Of a DNA stretch of 64,000 bases, positions 35,059 to 44,395 are shown piece by piece. The stretch is from Falsibacillus pallidus (GTDB lineage Bacteria > Bacillota > Bacilli > Bacillales > DSM-25281), in the NCBI RefSeq assembly GCF_003350505.1, contig NZ_QQAY01000003.1, positions 1 through 64,000 on the forward strand. The letters run 5' to 3'. The translations under genes and the position numbers were made by a program. The notes beneath the pieces were generated by a model. That model was given only the letters and a program-made list of their open reading frames with translations, did not search any database and had not been told where the DNA came from. How positions within the stretch are numbered: the first letter of the stretch is position 1; every line of letters begins with the position of its first letter.

Positions 35059-35101
35059 CACCAAGGCGCATGCAAATTAAAATGCATGCGCTTTTTGGTG
35101 T
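35059..35101 (+). terminator. Terminator of ispG
   Basis: CGCATGC and GCATGCG arms pair; CACCAA and TTGGTG extend the stem. CTTTTTGG follows the inner stem. Confidence 0.75.
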
Positions 35102-35137
35102 ACAGTTAATAGCCCTAATATGAAAAAGCTCCTTGCC

Positions 35138-35569
35138 TTAGAAAAATGGCAAAACGAACATTCCGATAATAATGGAAACGGCCCCGATTCCGATGGCCCA
35201 GCTTCCAATTGCATCTGAACCTTTCCTTCTGGCTATGAATCCAAGGATCACCCCTGCCGCTCCCAATAAAACAGGAAGTACGAATAAAGATATAATCGAT
35301 AAGGCGAGTCCAGAATAGGCCATTACCCTTCCACCTGAAGACTCATCCCTGTCATCATCATAGTCCAAACCGCGGCGCAGTGAAACTGGAGCAGCTATTT
35401 CAGCAGCTGTTTCTTCGCGATAATCAGCATCAAAATCTCTTTTGATGTCTTCTGTATCTTCACCTTCAAGATAGTCGGAGCGATAATCACGGTCCTCATT
35501 ATCGACATATTCCCCGCCGACTTTCAAATCAGGGTCAATGCTATCTACATGTCGTCGTTCCTCTTCCAT
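35138..35569 (-). CDS. yqfX: YqfX-like membrane protein with acidic N-terminus
   Basis: A 143-residue protein. The first 85 residues are very acidic, with many Asp-Arg and Asp-Tyr pairs (EDRDYRSDYLEGEDTED), and probably lack fixed structure. Two hydrophobic segments (about 85-112 and 120-142) follow, with a GFIARRKG loop, as in DUF4190-type proteins. Position beside ispG (yqfY) and yqfW matches YqfX. Function is unknown. The ATG at 35569 lies seven bases after GAGGGG. Confidence 0.75.
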   Translation of the reverse strand: MEEERRHVDSIDPDLKVGGEYVDNEDRDYRSDYLEGEDTEDIKRDFDADYREETAAEIAAPVSLRRGLDYDDDRDESSGGRVMAYSGLALSIISLFVLPVLLGAAGVILGFIARRKGSDAIGSWAIGIGAVSIIIGMFVLPFF

Positions 35570-35733
35570 GACAAATCCCCTCACTTTCAATTGTAGGAGC
35601 CTTCTTATTTTGTTCATGGATCATTGTTTTAGTATGTAAATGTTTAACACACCGTGTATTTTTGGGAATTTTTTATATTATTATTTAAAATATGATACAC
35701 TTTAAAAGGATTAAATAATGAGGAGTTTTTCAA

Positions 35734-36312
35734 ATGACAAAACGTTTTGGAATAGATATCGACGGTACGGTAACCTCTCCTGAAACACTTATCCCCTACA
35801 TCAACAAGCAATTTGATTTGCAGTTGACTTTATCGGATATCACAAAATATGAATTGACAGAAGTCCTTGATATTTCGGCTGAGACTTTTTCAGATTGGTT
35901 TTCCCGTGCAGAACCAGCAATTTATGCAGAGTCGCCATTGGCTCATGGAGCAAAAGAAACCTTGAAGAAATGGAGCAGGGAATTTGAACTTTATTTCATC
36001 TCTGCCAGAGGTTCCCACCTCCTTGATGTAACCAAGTCATGGTTCCATGATAATGATCTTGATTATCATCATATTGAATTGATCGGTTCCCATAATAAAA
36101 TCAAGACTGCCAAATTTTACGATGTCGATATTTTCTTTGAAGATAAACATGACAATGCAGTTGAAATCCATGAAGAATTGAACATTCCAGTTATTTTGTT
36201 TGATACACCTTACAACCAGGATCCCATTCCTTCAGGAGTCATCCGTGTGAAGAACTGGGAAGAAGCTCGAGCGTGGGTTTCCGAGTGGCTAAAATCTGAC
36301 GTGAAAATTTAA
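35734..36312 (+). CDS. yqfW: Putative nucleotidase YqfW (HAD superfamily)
   Basis: A 192-residue HAD-fold phosphatase. Motif I is GIDIDGTVT (nucleophile aspartate at about residue 8), motif II FISARG (about 90) and motif IV IFFEDKHDNA (about 132-141). It resembles 5'(3')-deoxyribonucleotidases and is classed as a YqfW-type putative nucleotidase. TGAGGAG precedes the ATG. It converges on zur across a shared terminator. Confidence 0.85.
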   Translation: MTKRFGIDIDGTVTSPETLIPYINKQFDLQLTLSDITKYELTEVLDISAETFSDWFSRAEPAIYAESPLAHGAKETLKKWSREFELYFISARGSHLLDVTKSWFHDNDLDYHHIELIGSHNKIKTAKFYDVDIFFEDKHDNAVEIHEELNIPVILFDTPYNQDPIPSGVIRVKNWEEARAWVSEWLKSDVKI

Positions 36313-36329
36313 TGGAAACCGTAAATATA

Positions 36330-36374
36330 AAAACCGCCCCGCCGGAGTCAAGCCAGCGAGGCGGTTTTTATATT
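36330..36374. terminator. Bidirectional terminator between yqfW and zur
   Basis: AAAACCGCC...GGCGGTTTTTAT with a long G/C-rich inner stem. A-run and T-run lie on both sides. Confidence 0.85.
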
Positions 36375-36781
36375 TGACAATCGGGACATTTCCCGTAAAT
36401 TTCAAACTTGTGCCCTGAAATTTCAAATCCATCAAGAAGTGGATGAACGTCAGGCATTGGACAGCTTTTTATTTCCTTTGTCTTCCCGCAATCTAAACAG
36501 ATAAAATGATGGTGGTGATGATCCACTCCGCAAGACAGCCGAAAATGCATTTCACCAGAGAGCTCAGTATCCTCAAGTATCCCCAGTTCCGCAAAGAGTG
36601 AAAGGTTTCGATAAATGGTATCAAAGCTCAATCCAGGGAACTCTGTTTTCATCTGCTCCAAGACATCTTTTGCCGTTAAATATTTATCCTTCTTTGAAAA
36701 AAGAGTCAGCATGAATTCTCTCTTATCCGTCAGCTTATACCCTTTACCCTTCAATAATTCCATTGCTTCAGGTACCCTCAC
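36368..36781 (-). CDS. zur: Zinc uptake regulator Zur (Fur family)
   Basis: A 137-residue Fur-family repressor. A winged helix ([18 protein letters not shown], about 50-67) is followed by the metal-sensing domain with [13 protein letters not shown] and a C-terminal KCPDC; the two CxxC pairs hold the structural zinc. The neighbouring znuC and znuB genes identify it as the zinc sensor. GTG at 36781 follows GAGGTGA. It is last in the znuC-znuB-zur operon, 11 bases after znuB, giving feedback control. Confidence 0.9.
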   Translation of the reverse strand: MRVPEAMELLKGKGYKLTDKREFMLTLFSKKDKYLTAKDVLEQMKTEFPGLSFDTIYRNLSLFAELGILEDTELSGEMHFRLSCGVDHHHHHFICLDCGKTKEIKSCPMPDVHPLLDGFEISGHKFEIYGKCPDCQI

Positions 36782-36792
36782 TTCCAGTCACC

Positions 36793-37638
36793 TCATTTCT
36801 GCTTGATCTGATTCCGATTCTTTTTGACAGCTATACTTATCAATAAAATGATAATCGAAATGACCACAATCGTCCCGCCTGGTGCAAGGTTTAAATAAAA
36901 CGCACTGAACAGGCCGCCAACGACTGAGATTTCACCAAATAGGATGGAATAAAAGATCGTCTGCTTAAAGCCGTTCGCAATCCTGATGCTCGCCGCAACC
37001 GGGAGCGTCATCAAAGAGGAAACAAGCAGAATCCCAACTATTCTCATGGACACAGCAATCACAAGCGCCACCATGACAATGAAGACGAAATGGATAGCCT
37101 TTGCAGGGATTCCCGATGCCTTGGCATGCTCTTCATCGAAAGAAAGGAGAAACAATTCCTTGTACAGCAATATAATGGCAGCAGCCACTGCGATGCTGAT
37201 GCCTGCCACGATCCATAGGTCGCTCCTGCTCACTGCACTTACACTTCCAAACAAATAGCTGAAAAGGTCCGTATTGAACCCGTTGGCAAGTGAAATAAAT
37301 ATAACCCCTATTCCAATCCCGCCGGATAGGATGATTGGAATTGCGAGTTCCTGGTAATGTTTATAAACGCTCCGCAGCCGTTCAATGAATACAGATCCCC
37401 CTACCGAAAATACCATCCCCATATAAAGGGGGTTCACATTTGCGAAAAGAGCTGTCTGTTTGCTTAAAAACAGGCTTGCCGCTATTCCAGCAAGCGTTAC
37501 ATGACTAAGGGCATCAGCGATCAAAGAGAGCCTCCTGACCACAATGAATGCACCCAGTAATGGAGCAATGATTCCAATGATCATCCCTGTCAGAAATGCA
37601 TTCTGTAAAAATTCATAATGAAAAATGGCACTAAACAA
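36793..37638 (-). CDS. znuB: Zinc ABC transporter permease ZnuB
   Basis: A 281-residue ABC-3 family permease with about eight membrane helices. Conserved parts are AFIVVRRLSLIADALSHVTLAGIA (about 36-59) and the SFDEEHAKASGIPA loop (about 165). It forms the channel driven by ZnuC. TTG at 37638 follows AAGGTGA by five bases; the ATG-started frame up to 37752 overlaps znuC and is not credible. The first codons overlap none of znuC, which ends 17 bases earlier. Confidence 0.88.
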   Translation of the reverse strand: MFSAIFHYEFLQNAFLTGMIIGIIAPLLGAFIVVRRLSLIADALSHVTLAGIAASLFLSKQTALFANVNPLYMGMVFSVGGSVFIERLRSVYKHYQELAIPIILSGGIGIGVIFISLANGFNTDLFSYLFGSVSAVSRSDLWIVAGISIAVAAAIILLYKELFLLSFDEEHAKASGIPAKAIHFVFIVMVALVIAVSMRIVGILLVSSLMTLPVAASIRIANGFKQTIFYSILFGEISVVGGLFSAFYLNLAPGGTIVVISIIILLISIAVKKNRNQIKQK

Positions 37639-37654
37639 TTTGTTCACCTTCTGA

Positions 37655-38416
37655 TTAATGGGAATGCTGATGTTCAAGCATTTGAACATCATGCCCATAA
37701 AATTGTGATAAATCAGACCTGCTTCTTCTTTCAAATTCATCTGCATCCCCATGGAAATGCAGGTGCTTATTCAGGCATGCAACATGAGTCACTTTGCTGC
37801 TGATCGTTCCGATATCATGAGTGACTAACACAAGAGTAATGCCTAAATCGCTGTTAAGGCGGTCAAGCATCTCATAAAAAGATTGAACGTTCTTTGCATC
37901 AACGCCGACAGTCGGTTCATCCAATATCAGAATGTCAGGGCTGCTCACAATGGCCCGTGCTATAAAAACACGCTGCTGCTGACCACCTGAAAGCTCGCCG
38001 ATATTTCTATTAAGATAATCCTGCATACCCACAGATTCCAATGCTTTTATGATTACATTTCGATCTGTTTTACGAAGAAATTTAAATAATCCTATTTTCT
38101 TGGTCAATCCACTGGATACCACTTCAAATACCGTCGCCGGGAAACCTGAATTGAAGGAGTTGGCTTTTTGAGAAACAAACCCAATCCGCTCCCACTGCGA
38201 AAATTTGGATATCTTTTCCCCAAAGATCTTCACGTCACCGTGTTGAGGCTTCAAAATCCCAAGTAATATTTTCAGCAAGGTGGATTTTCCCGATCCATTC
38301 GGTCCTACGAGCCCTAAAAAAGAACCTTCGGGAACCGTAAGATTGATATCTTCAAGAACGAGATCCCTCTCATACCCGAAACTGACATCATTTATTTCAA
38401 TTACATTGTTTGTCAT
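37655..38416 (-). CDS. znuC: Zinc ABC transporter ATP-binding protein ZnuC
   Basis: A 253-residue ABC ATPase. Walker A is GPNGSGKST (about 37), the signature LSGGQQQR (about 142) and Walker B DILILDEPTVGVD (about 161). The C-terminus ends in a histidine-rich tail (HDVQMLEHQHSH), common in zinc transporter ATPases. First gene of the operon; no zinc-binding lipoprotein gene (znuA/adcA) is present nearby. A candidate Zur box lies just upstream. Confidence 0.9.
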   Translation of the reverse strand: MTNNVIEINDVSFGYERDLVLEDINLTVPEGSFLGLVGPNGSGKSTLLKILLGILKPQHGDVKIFGEKISKFSQWERIGFVSQKANSFNSGFPATVFEVVSSGLTKKIGLFKFLRKTDRNVIIKALESVGMQDYLNRNIGELSGGQQQRVFIARAIVSSPDILILDEPTVGVDAKNVQSFYEMLDRLNSDLGITLVLVTHDIGTISSKVTHVACLNKHLHFHGDADEFERRSRSDLSQFYGHDVQMLEHQHSH

Positions 38417-38432
38417 TTTACTCACATCCTTG

Positions 38433-38453
38433 AATAAGAATGATTCCGATTTA
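38433..38453 (-). promoter_or_regulatory. Candidate Zur box upstream of znuC
   Basis: On the minus strand TAAATCGGAATCATTCTTATT. Compared with the Bacillus Zur consensus AAATCGTAATNATTACGATTT, the first half matches 9 of 10 and the second about 6 of 10. It lies 17 bases before the znuC start. Confidence 0.65.
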
Positions 38454-38499
38454 AAAACCATTTATGAAGTATACAGGAAAGCAGCGCGAATGTAAACAA

Positions 38500-38550
38500 A
38501 AAGGAATGGACGCTGCCCCCTATTGTGAGTGCAGCACCCATTCCTTTTAA
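38500..38550 (-). terminator. Terminator of yqfU
   Basis: On the minus strand AGGAATGG..GCTGC and GCAGC..CCATTCC pair, followed by TTTTTG. Confidence 0.9.
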
Positions 38551-39440
38551 TGGATGGCAGATTTGAACTTTGCTCCTTTTGTTTCCTGCGTATTCATGAT
38601 TGTGATGAATGCATCCCTATCAATATCTGCAACCACACCCTTCAGTTTGGTAACTTCCAGCCTTGTGACCACCACATAAATAACATCTTTTTCATTATCG
38701 GTGAAGCCGCCTTTGCCTTTAAGCTTCGTGGTTCCACGACCCATGCGGTCAAGGATGGCTTCAGAAACCTCTTCATAATAGTCTGAGACTATTATGACTG
38801 CCTTTGTCTCATCAAGCCCCTGTATCACCGTGTCAATCGTTTTAAAGGCAATATAATAGGTCATGACGGAATACATCGCTTCTTCTATGCCGAATACAAA
38901 GGCAGCCCATCCGAAAATAAACACATTGAGGAACATTACAAATTCCCCAACCGAAAATGGCAATTTCTTTGTAAGAATGATGCCCAATATTTCCGTTCCG
39001 TCCATGGAACCACCGTTTCTGATGACGATTCCTACACCGGCGCCTAATAATAGTCCGCCAAAGACGGTTGCCAAAATGGGTTCAGTAACAAAAGGACTTA
39101 CATGATGAAGCATTTCTTCTATGACGGCAAGTGAAATGATCGCAAAGACCGATGAAATCATAAACGTCTTCCCAATCTGCTTGTATCCTGAATACATAAA
39201 TGGCAGGTTGAGGACAACCACTAATGTACCAAAGTTAATGATGGGAAAATCATTCGAAAATAAGAAACTCAATATCAAAGATATACCGATGATCCCGCCA
39301 TCTATTATCCTGTTGGGGACCAAAAATAATTCAATGGCCGCTGCAGCCATGCCAGATCCGATGATAATAAAGATGAATCTAATGATTAAGTGGCCTAAAC
39401 TTTCTTTCCTATGTATTTTTTTTACTTTCGTTTCCTCCAT
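38547..39440 (-). CDS. yqfU: YitT family (DUF161/DUF2179) membrane protein YqfU
   Basis: A 297-residue protein with about five to six helices in the N-terminal 190 residues (DUF161, including [14 protein letters not shown] near 143) and a cytoplasmic DUF2179 domain at the C-terminus ([13 protein letters not shown]...[24 protein letters not shown]). It matches YqfU at this place beside yqfT and nfo. Function is unknown. GGAGAAAC lies upstream of the ATG. Confidence 0.85.
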   Translation of the reverse strand: MEETKVKKIHRKESLGHLIIRFIFIIIGSGMAAAAIELFLVPNRIIDGGIIGISLILSFLFSNDFPIINFGTLVVVLNLPFMYSGYKQIGKTFMISSVFAIISLAVIEEMLHHVSPFVTEPILATVFGGLLLGAGVGIVIRNGGSMDGTEILGIILTKKLPFSVGEFVMFLNVFIFGWAAFVFGIEEAMYSVMTYYIAFKTIDTVIQGLDETKAVIIVSDYYEEVSEAILDRMGRGTTKLKGKGGFTDNEKDVIYVVVTRLEVTKLKGVVADIDRDAFITIMNTQETKGAKFKSAIH

Positions 39441-39565
39441 TGTTTCTCCTTTCGAACATTTATTAAAAACAGGATCACTCTTTTTATCATATGTAAGAAC
39501 ACCCGTTTTTTTTCGTCACATTTTCTTTCCTTCCGTCATATGTATCTGTAGAGGAGTGATGTGCG

Positions 39566-39820
39566 ATGAAATTGCTGCAAAATGTAGTGAATCACAAGAT
39601 CAATACAGTTACGCCTGAAGAACTGCTGAAGTACGCTAAACAGTACAATGTCCAGATTAATCAAAATCAAGCTGAGAAAATTGCTAATCATATTAGGGGG
39701 AAAAATATTAACATTTTCGATGATGCCCAACGTTCCAAGCTGGTGAGGGATGTAGCCAAAATAGCAGGACCAAGCGTAGCAAAAGAGCTGAATGCCCTTT
39801 TTATTCAATTTACCTCTTAA
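39566..39820 (+). CDS. yqfT: DUF2624 protein YqfT
   Basis: An 84-residue, soluble, helical protein of the YqfT/DUF2624 family restricted to Bacillaceae; function unknown. The segment NINIFDDAQRSKLVRDVAKIAGPSVAKELNALF is the family block. AGAGGAG precedes the ATG. It is convergent with nfo, with a palindromic repeat between the two. Confidence 0.85.
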   Translation: MKLLQNVVNHKINTVTPEELLKYAKQYNVQINQNQAEKIANHIRGKNINIFDDAQRSKLVRDVAKIAGPSVAKELNALFIQFTS

Positions 39821-39832
39821 TTGAAAGCGGAA

Positions 39833-39935
39833 GCGCCTTGGTAAGCCCTGACCAGCATAAGACGGAACTCGAAGGAAATCCTGATTTCCGTAGAGTTAGG
39901 GCTTATGACTCGAGGGGCTAGGCGCTGGAGCTGGA
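39833..39935 (+). repeat. Palindromic repeat, type A copy
   Basis: GAAAGCGGAAGCGCCTTGGTAAGCCCTGACC...GGCTTATGACTCGAGGGGCTAGGCGCTGGAGCTGGA. Differences from the other copies lie in AGCCCT and GTTAGGG. It starts 12 bases after the yqfT stop and precedes the nfo terminator. Confidence 0.9.
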
Positions 39936-39951
39936 TTTGGATTTGGGTATA

Positions 39952-39982
39952 GAAAAAAGCTGGGATTCCAGCTTTTTTCTAC
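39952..39982. terminator. Terminator of nfo (possibly bidirectional)
   Basis: AAAAAAGCTGG-GATT-CCAGCTTTTTT forms a perfect stem with A-run and T-run on the two sides. Confidence 0.9.
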
Positions 39983-39992
39983 TTTTATTTTA

Positions 39993-40886
39993 TTATTGAG
40001 CAAGGATTTTTTCAAGCAAGTCGCTTTCGAATGCTTGCTTCTTCAGCATTTCTATCTCGAATTTATATGGCGGCTTTTTATTCTTCTTATCTTCCCCGAC
40101 ATAAGGCGTTTCCAGGATTTTAGGTACGTCCTTAAGCTGTGGATGGTGAACGATATAATTTAATGCCTCAAAACCGATATGGCCAAAGCCGATATTGGCA
40201 TGACGGTCTTTTCTGGCGCCGGTTGGGTTCTTGCTGTCATTTACATGGAGTACTTTAATTCGGTCTAAACCGACAACCTTATCGAATTCGTTCAGTACTC
40301 CATCAAAATCATTGACGATATCATAGCCTGCATCGTGTGTGTGGCAAGTATCGAAACAGACAGAAAGCTTTTCGTTCAAATGGACCCCATCAATGATCTG
40401 AGCCAATTCCTCAAAGGACCTTCCGCATTCCGAGCCTTTTCCTGCCATGGTTTCAAGGGCAATCTGCACCTCTTGTTCCTTTACAAGCACTTCATTAAGC
40501 CCTTCAATGATTCTCTTTATTCCCTCTTCACTTCCAGCACCTACGTGAGCTCCTGGGTGAAGGACAATTTGCTTGGCTCCGAGGGCATGCGTACGTTCAA
40601 TCTCAGAGCGCAAAAAATTGACGCCAAGTTCAAACGTGTCCGGGTTTGTGGTATTCCCGATATTGATGATATAAGGGGCATGAACCACAATATCCTCTAT
40701 GCCGTTTTCTTTCATATGCTCTAGTCCAGCTTCTATATTCAAGTCCTCAATTTTTTTCCTTCTTGTATTCTGAGGGGCTCCTGTATAAATCATAAATGTA
40801 TTCGCTCCGTAGGAAACAGCTTCTTCACTTGCTGCGAGAAGCATTTTCTTTCCGCTCATGGATACATGGGAACCAATTTTAAGCAT
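39993..40886 (-). CDS. nfo: Endonuclease IV
   Basis: A 297-residue AP endonuclease for base excision repair. Zinc-binding signatures visible are [12 protein letters not shown] (about 67), [14 protein letters not shown] (about 108), [14 protein letters not shown] (about 142), [14 protein letters not shown] (about 177) and [26 protein letters not shown] (about 213-238). Length is normal. It follows cshB at 19 bases, as yqfS follows yqfR in B. subtilis, so they are probably co-transcribed. GGGAGAG lies before the ATG. Confidence 0.95.
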   Translation of the reverse strand: MLKIGSHVSMSGKKMLLAASEEAVSYGANTFMIYTGAPQNTRRKKIEDLNIEAGLEHMKENGIEDIVVHAPYIINIGNTTNPDTFELGVNFLRSEIERTHALGAKQIVLHPGAHVGAGSEEGIKRIIEGLNEVLVKEQEVQIALETMAGKGSECGRSFEELAQIIDGVHLNEKLSVCFDTCHTHDAGYDIVNDFDGVLNEFDKVVGLDRIKVLHVNDSKNPTGARKDRHANIGFGHIGFEALNYIVHHPQLKDVPKILETPYVGEDKKNKKPPYKFEIEMLKKQAFESDLLEKILAQ

Positions 40887-40905
40887 TGCTAAAACACTCT
40901 CCCTA

Positions 40906-42213
40906 TTACTTTTTCTTATTTAAACGGCGCTCTCTCTTCTTCATAGTATCGATTTGGCGCTGCATCTTTTTCTTATACCCCGGCTTGACCTTAGAAGGCT
41001 TCTTAATAAGTCCTCTTGCTTTTTTCTCAAAGTCATCCGTTTGTTTCACGCGTTTTTTACGTCTGTTTCGATCCGAGATCTCGACCCATTCTTTTCCTTG
41101 AAGATCCAATGTAATGAATTCAATACCCATTTTTTCAAGCTTATTCAATGCATCTTCATCCGTTTGTGAATATATCGTTGCTGCAACTCCTGATAGACCT
41201 GCACGCGCAGTCCGGCCTGAACGGTGAACGTAAAAATCAAGATCGCTTGGAAGTTCGTAGTTCACCACATGGCTTACACCTTCAATGTCGATTCCGCGTG
41301 CAGCTAGATCGGTTGCGACGATATATTGAAACTCAAGATTGGTGATTTGCTTCATCATCTTCTTCCGGTCCCTTGGGGATAGATCTCCATGAATCCTTCC
41401 AACCTTAAGACCTTTCTCAATCAGTGCATCTGCTACATAATCTGCGTTTGCTTTTGTATTTGTAAACACAATTGCTAAATATGAATTGTAAGAGATAAGC
41501 ATATCGTGGAGGAGATTGATTTTTTTGCGGCTTTTCAAAGGAACAAGGACATGCTGAATTTTTTCTGCAGAAAGCTGTTTAGGCTGTACATGCTGATAGC
41601 TTGGATTTTCGAGATATTTTTTCAAAAACGGTTTCAGCTTTTCTGGAATGGTGGCAGAAAAAACAAGCATCTGCAGTTTTTCAGGCATTCTTGAAGCTAC
41701 TTGATCAACCTCATGAATGAATCCCATGTCCAGCATAAGGTCCGCTTCATCCACGATAAGCATTTCAGCAGAGTGGACAAATAATGCATTTTCTTTCACA
41801 AGATCATTGATTCTTCCGGCAGTCCCTACCACAATATGAGGCTGGTTTTTAAGTTTATCGATTGTTCTTTGTTTATCCGTCCCTCCAATAAAACATCTGG
41901 CAGTGATGGGTTCTTCGGAAAATTTAGTGATCTTTAAGACTTCTTTATAGATTTGATTGGCCAATTCTCTTGTGGGAGCTGTTATGACCGCCTGTACTTC
42001 GTTTCTTTCAGGATCGATTTTCTGTAAAATCGGCAATAGATAAGCATGTGTCTTACCTGTCCCGGTTTGGGATTGGCCGATTGAACTCTCTCCTTTAATG
42101 ATTGCAGGAATCATTTTTTCCTGTATCTCTGTGGGCTTCTTAAAGCCTAGTTCTTGTATTGCTGTATTAATAAATGGCTTGAAACTAAAATGTTCAAATT
42201 GATTATTAGCCAT
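40906..42213 (-). CDS. cshB: DEAD-box RNA helicase CshB
   Basis: A 435-residue helicase. Motifs in order: Q motif (FKPTEIQ-like [12 protein letters not shown]), [13 protein letters not shown], Ia [58 protein letters not shown] and [10 protein letters not shown]. The C-terminal 70 residues are very basic ([22 protein letters not shown]), suited to RNA binding. B. subtilis CshB acts in cold adaptation and ribosome assembly. The ATG at 42213 follows AAAGGAG by seven bases. Confidence 0.92.
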   Translation of the reverse strand: MANNQFEHFSFKPFINTAIQELGFKKPTEIQEKMIPAIIKGESSIGQSQTGTGKTHAYLLPILQKIDPERNEVQAVITAPTRELANQIYKEVLKITKFSEEPITARCFIGGTDKQRTIDKLKNQPHIVVGTAGRINDLVKENALFVHSAEMLIVDEADLMLDMGFIHEVDQVASRMPEKLQMLVFSATIPEKLKPFLKKYLENPSYQHVQPKQLSAEKIQHVLVPLKSRKKINLLHDMLISYNSYLAIVFTNTKANADYVADALIEKGLKVGRIHGDLSPRDRKKMMKQITNLEFQYIVATDLAARGIDIEGVSHVVNYELPSDLDFYVHRSGRTARAGLSGVAATIYSQTDEDALNKLEKMGIEFITLDLQGKEWVEISDRNRRKKRVKQTDDFEKKARGLIKKPSKVKPGYKKKMQRQIDTMKKRERRLNKKK

Positions 42214-42415
42214 TGTGTCACTCCTTTTTTGTCGAAACGTGATAAAAGTCCATCTTGTAATTATAATAAACATTCATCAAAACTTCCACTTAATATGAGA
42301 AATTGCGGTTTTAGCAAAAAAGACTAAGTATTTCCGCATTTTCACCAGACCAATTCCACATAAATGCATATTGTAGTATAGAGAGATTTTGGGCTAATGA
42401 AGGGAGGAAAAAGAT

Positions 42416-43120
42416 ATGCCGCCAGGACGATTTACACCACCACCCATGTCAATGAACAGACGCTCACAGAACTTTCCTCAAATGGGAATGGGTCCATCAC
42501 AATTCAGAAGACAGCCTGGAATGATGATGGGGCAGCCCCAGAGAGGAATGTCGCCTTTCGGAGGCGGGTTCCAGGGCAATAGGGGCATTGGGACCAGAGG
42601 ACCGGGTAGAAACGGCGGGGGCGGTCTTCTATCCAAGTTGTTCCAGAAATCAGGAGGAGCTGCTGCTGCAGGAAACCGGGCAGCTGGAGCAGGAGGGGCC
42701 AATGCCTTGACAGGGTTCCAAAGGGCCGGCCAAGGAGGAGGATCCATCCTTAGCAGTTTGACAAACCCGGGAACCATCCAGTCTTTCCTTGGGAATACTC
42801 AATCCCTATTGAAAACAGCCGGACAGATCGGACCAATGGTTCAGCAATATGGACCATTAATGAGAAACCTCCCTGCAATGTGGAGATTATACAGAGGATT
42901 GAAAAACGCTGATTTTTCAGATGACCAAAGCGAGGATACTTCCACTACAGGCAGTACGAAGGAAGATTCAGCTTCTGAAGAAGACTCAGTTACGGAAAAA
43001 GAAAAAACCGACAAGCTGGTTTCAGAAAAGAGAAGAAAGAAAAAGGACCCATCAAACTCAGAAAGTCATAGCGCAGAAAAGCCCGCAAGAGGTTCTTCAA
43101 AACCCAAACTATATATTTAA
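42416..43120 (+). CDS. yqfQ: YqfQ/VrrA family low-complexity protein
   Basis: A 234-residue protein of the YqfQ (VrrA) family. Residues 1-100 are Gly/Pro/Gln/Met/Arg-rich and disordered-looking (FGGGFQGNRG, RGPGRNGGGG). A conserved core follows (GPMVQQYGPLMRNLPAMWRLYRGLK, about 140-165). The tail is Ser/Glu/Lys-rich. The relative in B. anthracis contains the variable repeat locus used in typing, so length variation between strains is expected. AGGGAGG precedes the ATG. Function is unknown; a sporulation role has been suggested for the family. Confidence 0.8.
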   Translation: MPPGRFTPPPMSMNRRSQNFPQMGMGPSQFRRQPGMMMGQPQRGMSPFGGGFQGNRGIGTRGPGRNGGGGLLSKLFQKSGGAAAAGNRAAGAGGANALTGFQRAGQGGGSILSSLTNPGTIQSFLGNTQSLLKTAGQIGPMVQQYGPLMRNLPAMWRLYRGLKNADFSDDQSEDTSTTGSTKEDSASEEDSVTEKEKTDKLVSEKRRKKKDPSNSESHSAEKPARGSSKPKLYI

Positions 43121-43123
43121 ACT

Positions 43124-43166
43124 GATGGCTGATTCTCTGTTTTGGACAACAGAATCAGCCTTTTTC
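43124..43166 (+). terminator. Terminator of yqfQ
   Basis: GGCTGATTCTCTG and CAGAATCAGCC pair with one bulge; TTTTTCATT follows. Confidence 0.9.
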
Positions 43167-43192
43167 ATTGTAGGTGATTTGCGAGCAAGTCT

Positions 43193-43221
43193 TTGTATTC
43201 TTTACCACTGTCCTTTATAAT
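43193..43221 (+). promoter_or_regulatory. Candidate SigA promoter of ispH
   Basis: TTGTAT (43193-43198) and TATAAT (43216-43221) are separated by 17 bases, 37 bases before the start. Confidence 0.6.
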
Positions 43222-43257
43222 AAGAGGGAATTGTTTAAGATATTAGGAGGATTATTA

Positions 43258-44217
43258 ATGGATATCATAAAGATAGCTCCTCGTGGATATTGCTATGGTG
43301 TTGTAGATGCAATGGTTATCGCCCGCAACGCAGCTTTGGATAAATCACTTCCACGCCCGATATATATACTTGGTATGATCGTTCATAATCAGCATGTTAC
43401 GAATGCCTTTGAAGACGAAGGCATCATTACATTGGATGGAAAGAACCGAAGAGAAATCATTGAAAAAGTAGATGGCGGCACCGTCATTTTCACTGCCCAC
43501 GGTGTATCTCCAGAAGTAAGGGAGATTGCTAAGGAAAAAGGACTGGTCACTCTAGATGCTACTTGCCCGGATGTAACAAAGACCCATGACCTGATTCTTC
43601 AAAGAGAAGCAGAGGGCTATGATGTTATCTACATCGGCAAAAAAGGCCATCCTGAACCAGAAGGAGCAGTCGGAGTCGCGCCGCATATCGTCCATCTTGT
43701 GGAATCAGTCGAAGATGTAAAAAATCTTGATATCCTAAATGAGAAAATCATCGTCACCAACCAGACTACCATGAGCCAGTGGGATGTCGGTGACATTATG
43801 GAAGTCGTGCAGCAAAAATATCCTCATGCTGAAAAACACAAGGAAATCTGCCTTGCTACACAAGTAAGGCAGGAAGCTGTTGCAGAGCAGGCAGGAGAAG
43901 CAGATCTGCTGATTGTAGTCGGAGACCCTAAGAGCAACAACTCCAACCGATTAGCTCAGGTCTCAGAGGAAATTGCAGGGACTAAAGCCTACCGGGTTTC
44001 TGATGTTTCAGAAATCGAACTGGAATGGTTAAAAGGCGTAACGAAAGTAGCTGTCACTGCAGGGGCTTCAACTCCAACTCCGATTGTAAAAGAAGTCATC
44101 AACTTCCTGGATGCCTATGATCCAAACGATGAAGCGACATGGAATAAAGAGCATAAAGTGCCTCTCGATAAAATTCTGCCAAAAGTGAAGAAAGCTAAAT
44201 TACCCACTTCATCATAA
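43258..44217 (+). CDS. ispH: 4-hydroxy-3-methylbut-2-enyl diphosphate reductase IspH
   Basis: A 319-residue iron-sulfur enzyme for the last MEP pathway step, making IPP and DMAPP. The three cluster cysteines are in [12 protein letters not shown] (about 13), DATCPDVTK (about 103) and [10 protein letters not shown] (about 200). Catalytic residues fit: HNQ(H), HGVSPE, the EPEGAVG glutamate and the SNNSNRLA substrate loop. AGGAGG precedes the ATG at 43258. The product isoprenoids feed undecaprenol and quinone pathways. Confidence 0.95.
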   Translation: MDIIKIAPRGYCYGVVDAMVIARNAALDKSLPRPIYILGMIVHNQHVTNAFEDEGIITLDGKNRREIIEKVDGGTVIFTAHGVSPEVREIAKEKGLVTLDATCPDVTKTHDLILQREAEGYDVIYIGKKGHPEPEGAVGVAPHIVHLVESVEDVKNLDILNEKIIVTNQTTMSQWDVGDIMEVVQQKYPHAEKHKEICLATQVRQEAVAEQAGEADLLIVVGDPKSNNSNRLAQVSEEIAGTKAYRVSDVSEIELEWLKGVTKVAVTAGASTPTPIVKEVINFLDAYDPNDEATWNKEHKVPLDKILPKVKKAKLPTSS

Positions 44218-44225
44218 TTAAGATC

Positions 44226-44340
44226 AAAAGCGCAAGAGCCTCGATCAGCCCCGACCAGCACCTCTACGGAACTCTACGGAAATCCTGATTTCCGTAGAGG
44301 TGCGGCTTATGACTCGAGGGGCTAGGCGCTGGAGCTGGAC
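44226..44340 (+). repeat. Palindromic repeat, type A copy with rewritten left arm
   Basis: The right half is the same as in other type A copies. The left half reads CACCTCTACGGAACTCTACGG where others read CATAAGACGGAACTCGAAGG. The changed blocks are exact complements of the right arm CCGTAGAGGTG, giving a 12-base perfect inner stem. Confidence 0.9.
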
Positions 44341-44395
44341 GTCGACTACCTTGTATGAACTATCCACAAGGTAATATTTTATAATTTCCTAGACA

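Noticed and set aside
37639-37752. Extended ATG start of znuB inside znuC
   Set aside because: The TTG at 37638 has a well-placed AAGGTGA site and gives the normal permease start.
39121-39618. 165-residue plus-strand ORF opposite yqfU
   Set aside because: It is antisense to a clear membrane protein gene, has no ribosome site and its composition mirrors the real gene.
42397-42582. Small ORF overlapping yqfQ in another frame
   Set aside because: It starts inside the yqfQ ribosome site region and has no independent support.
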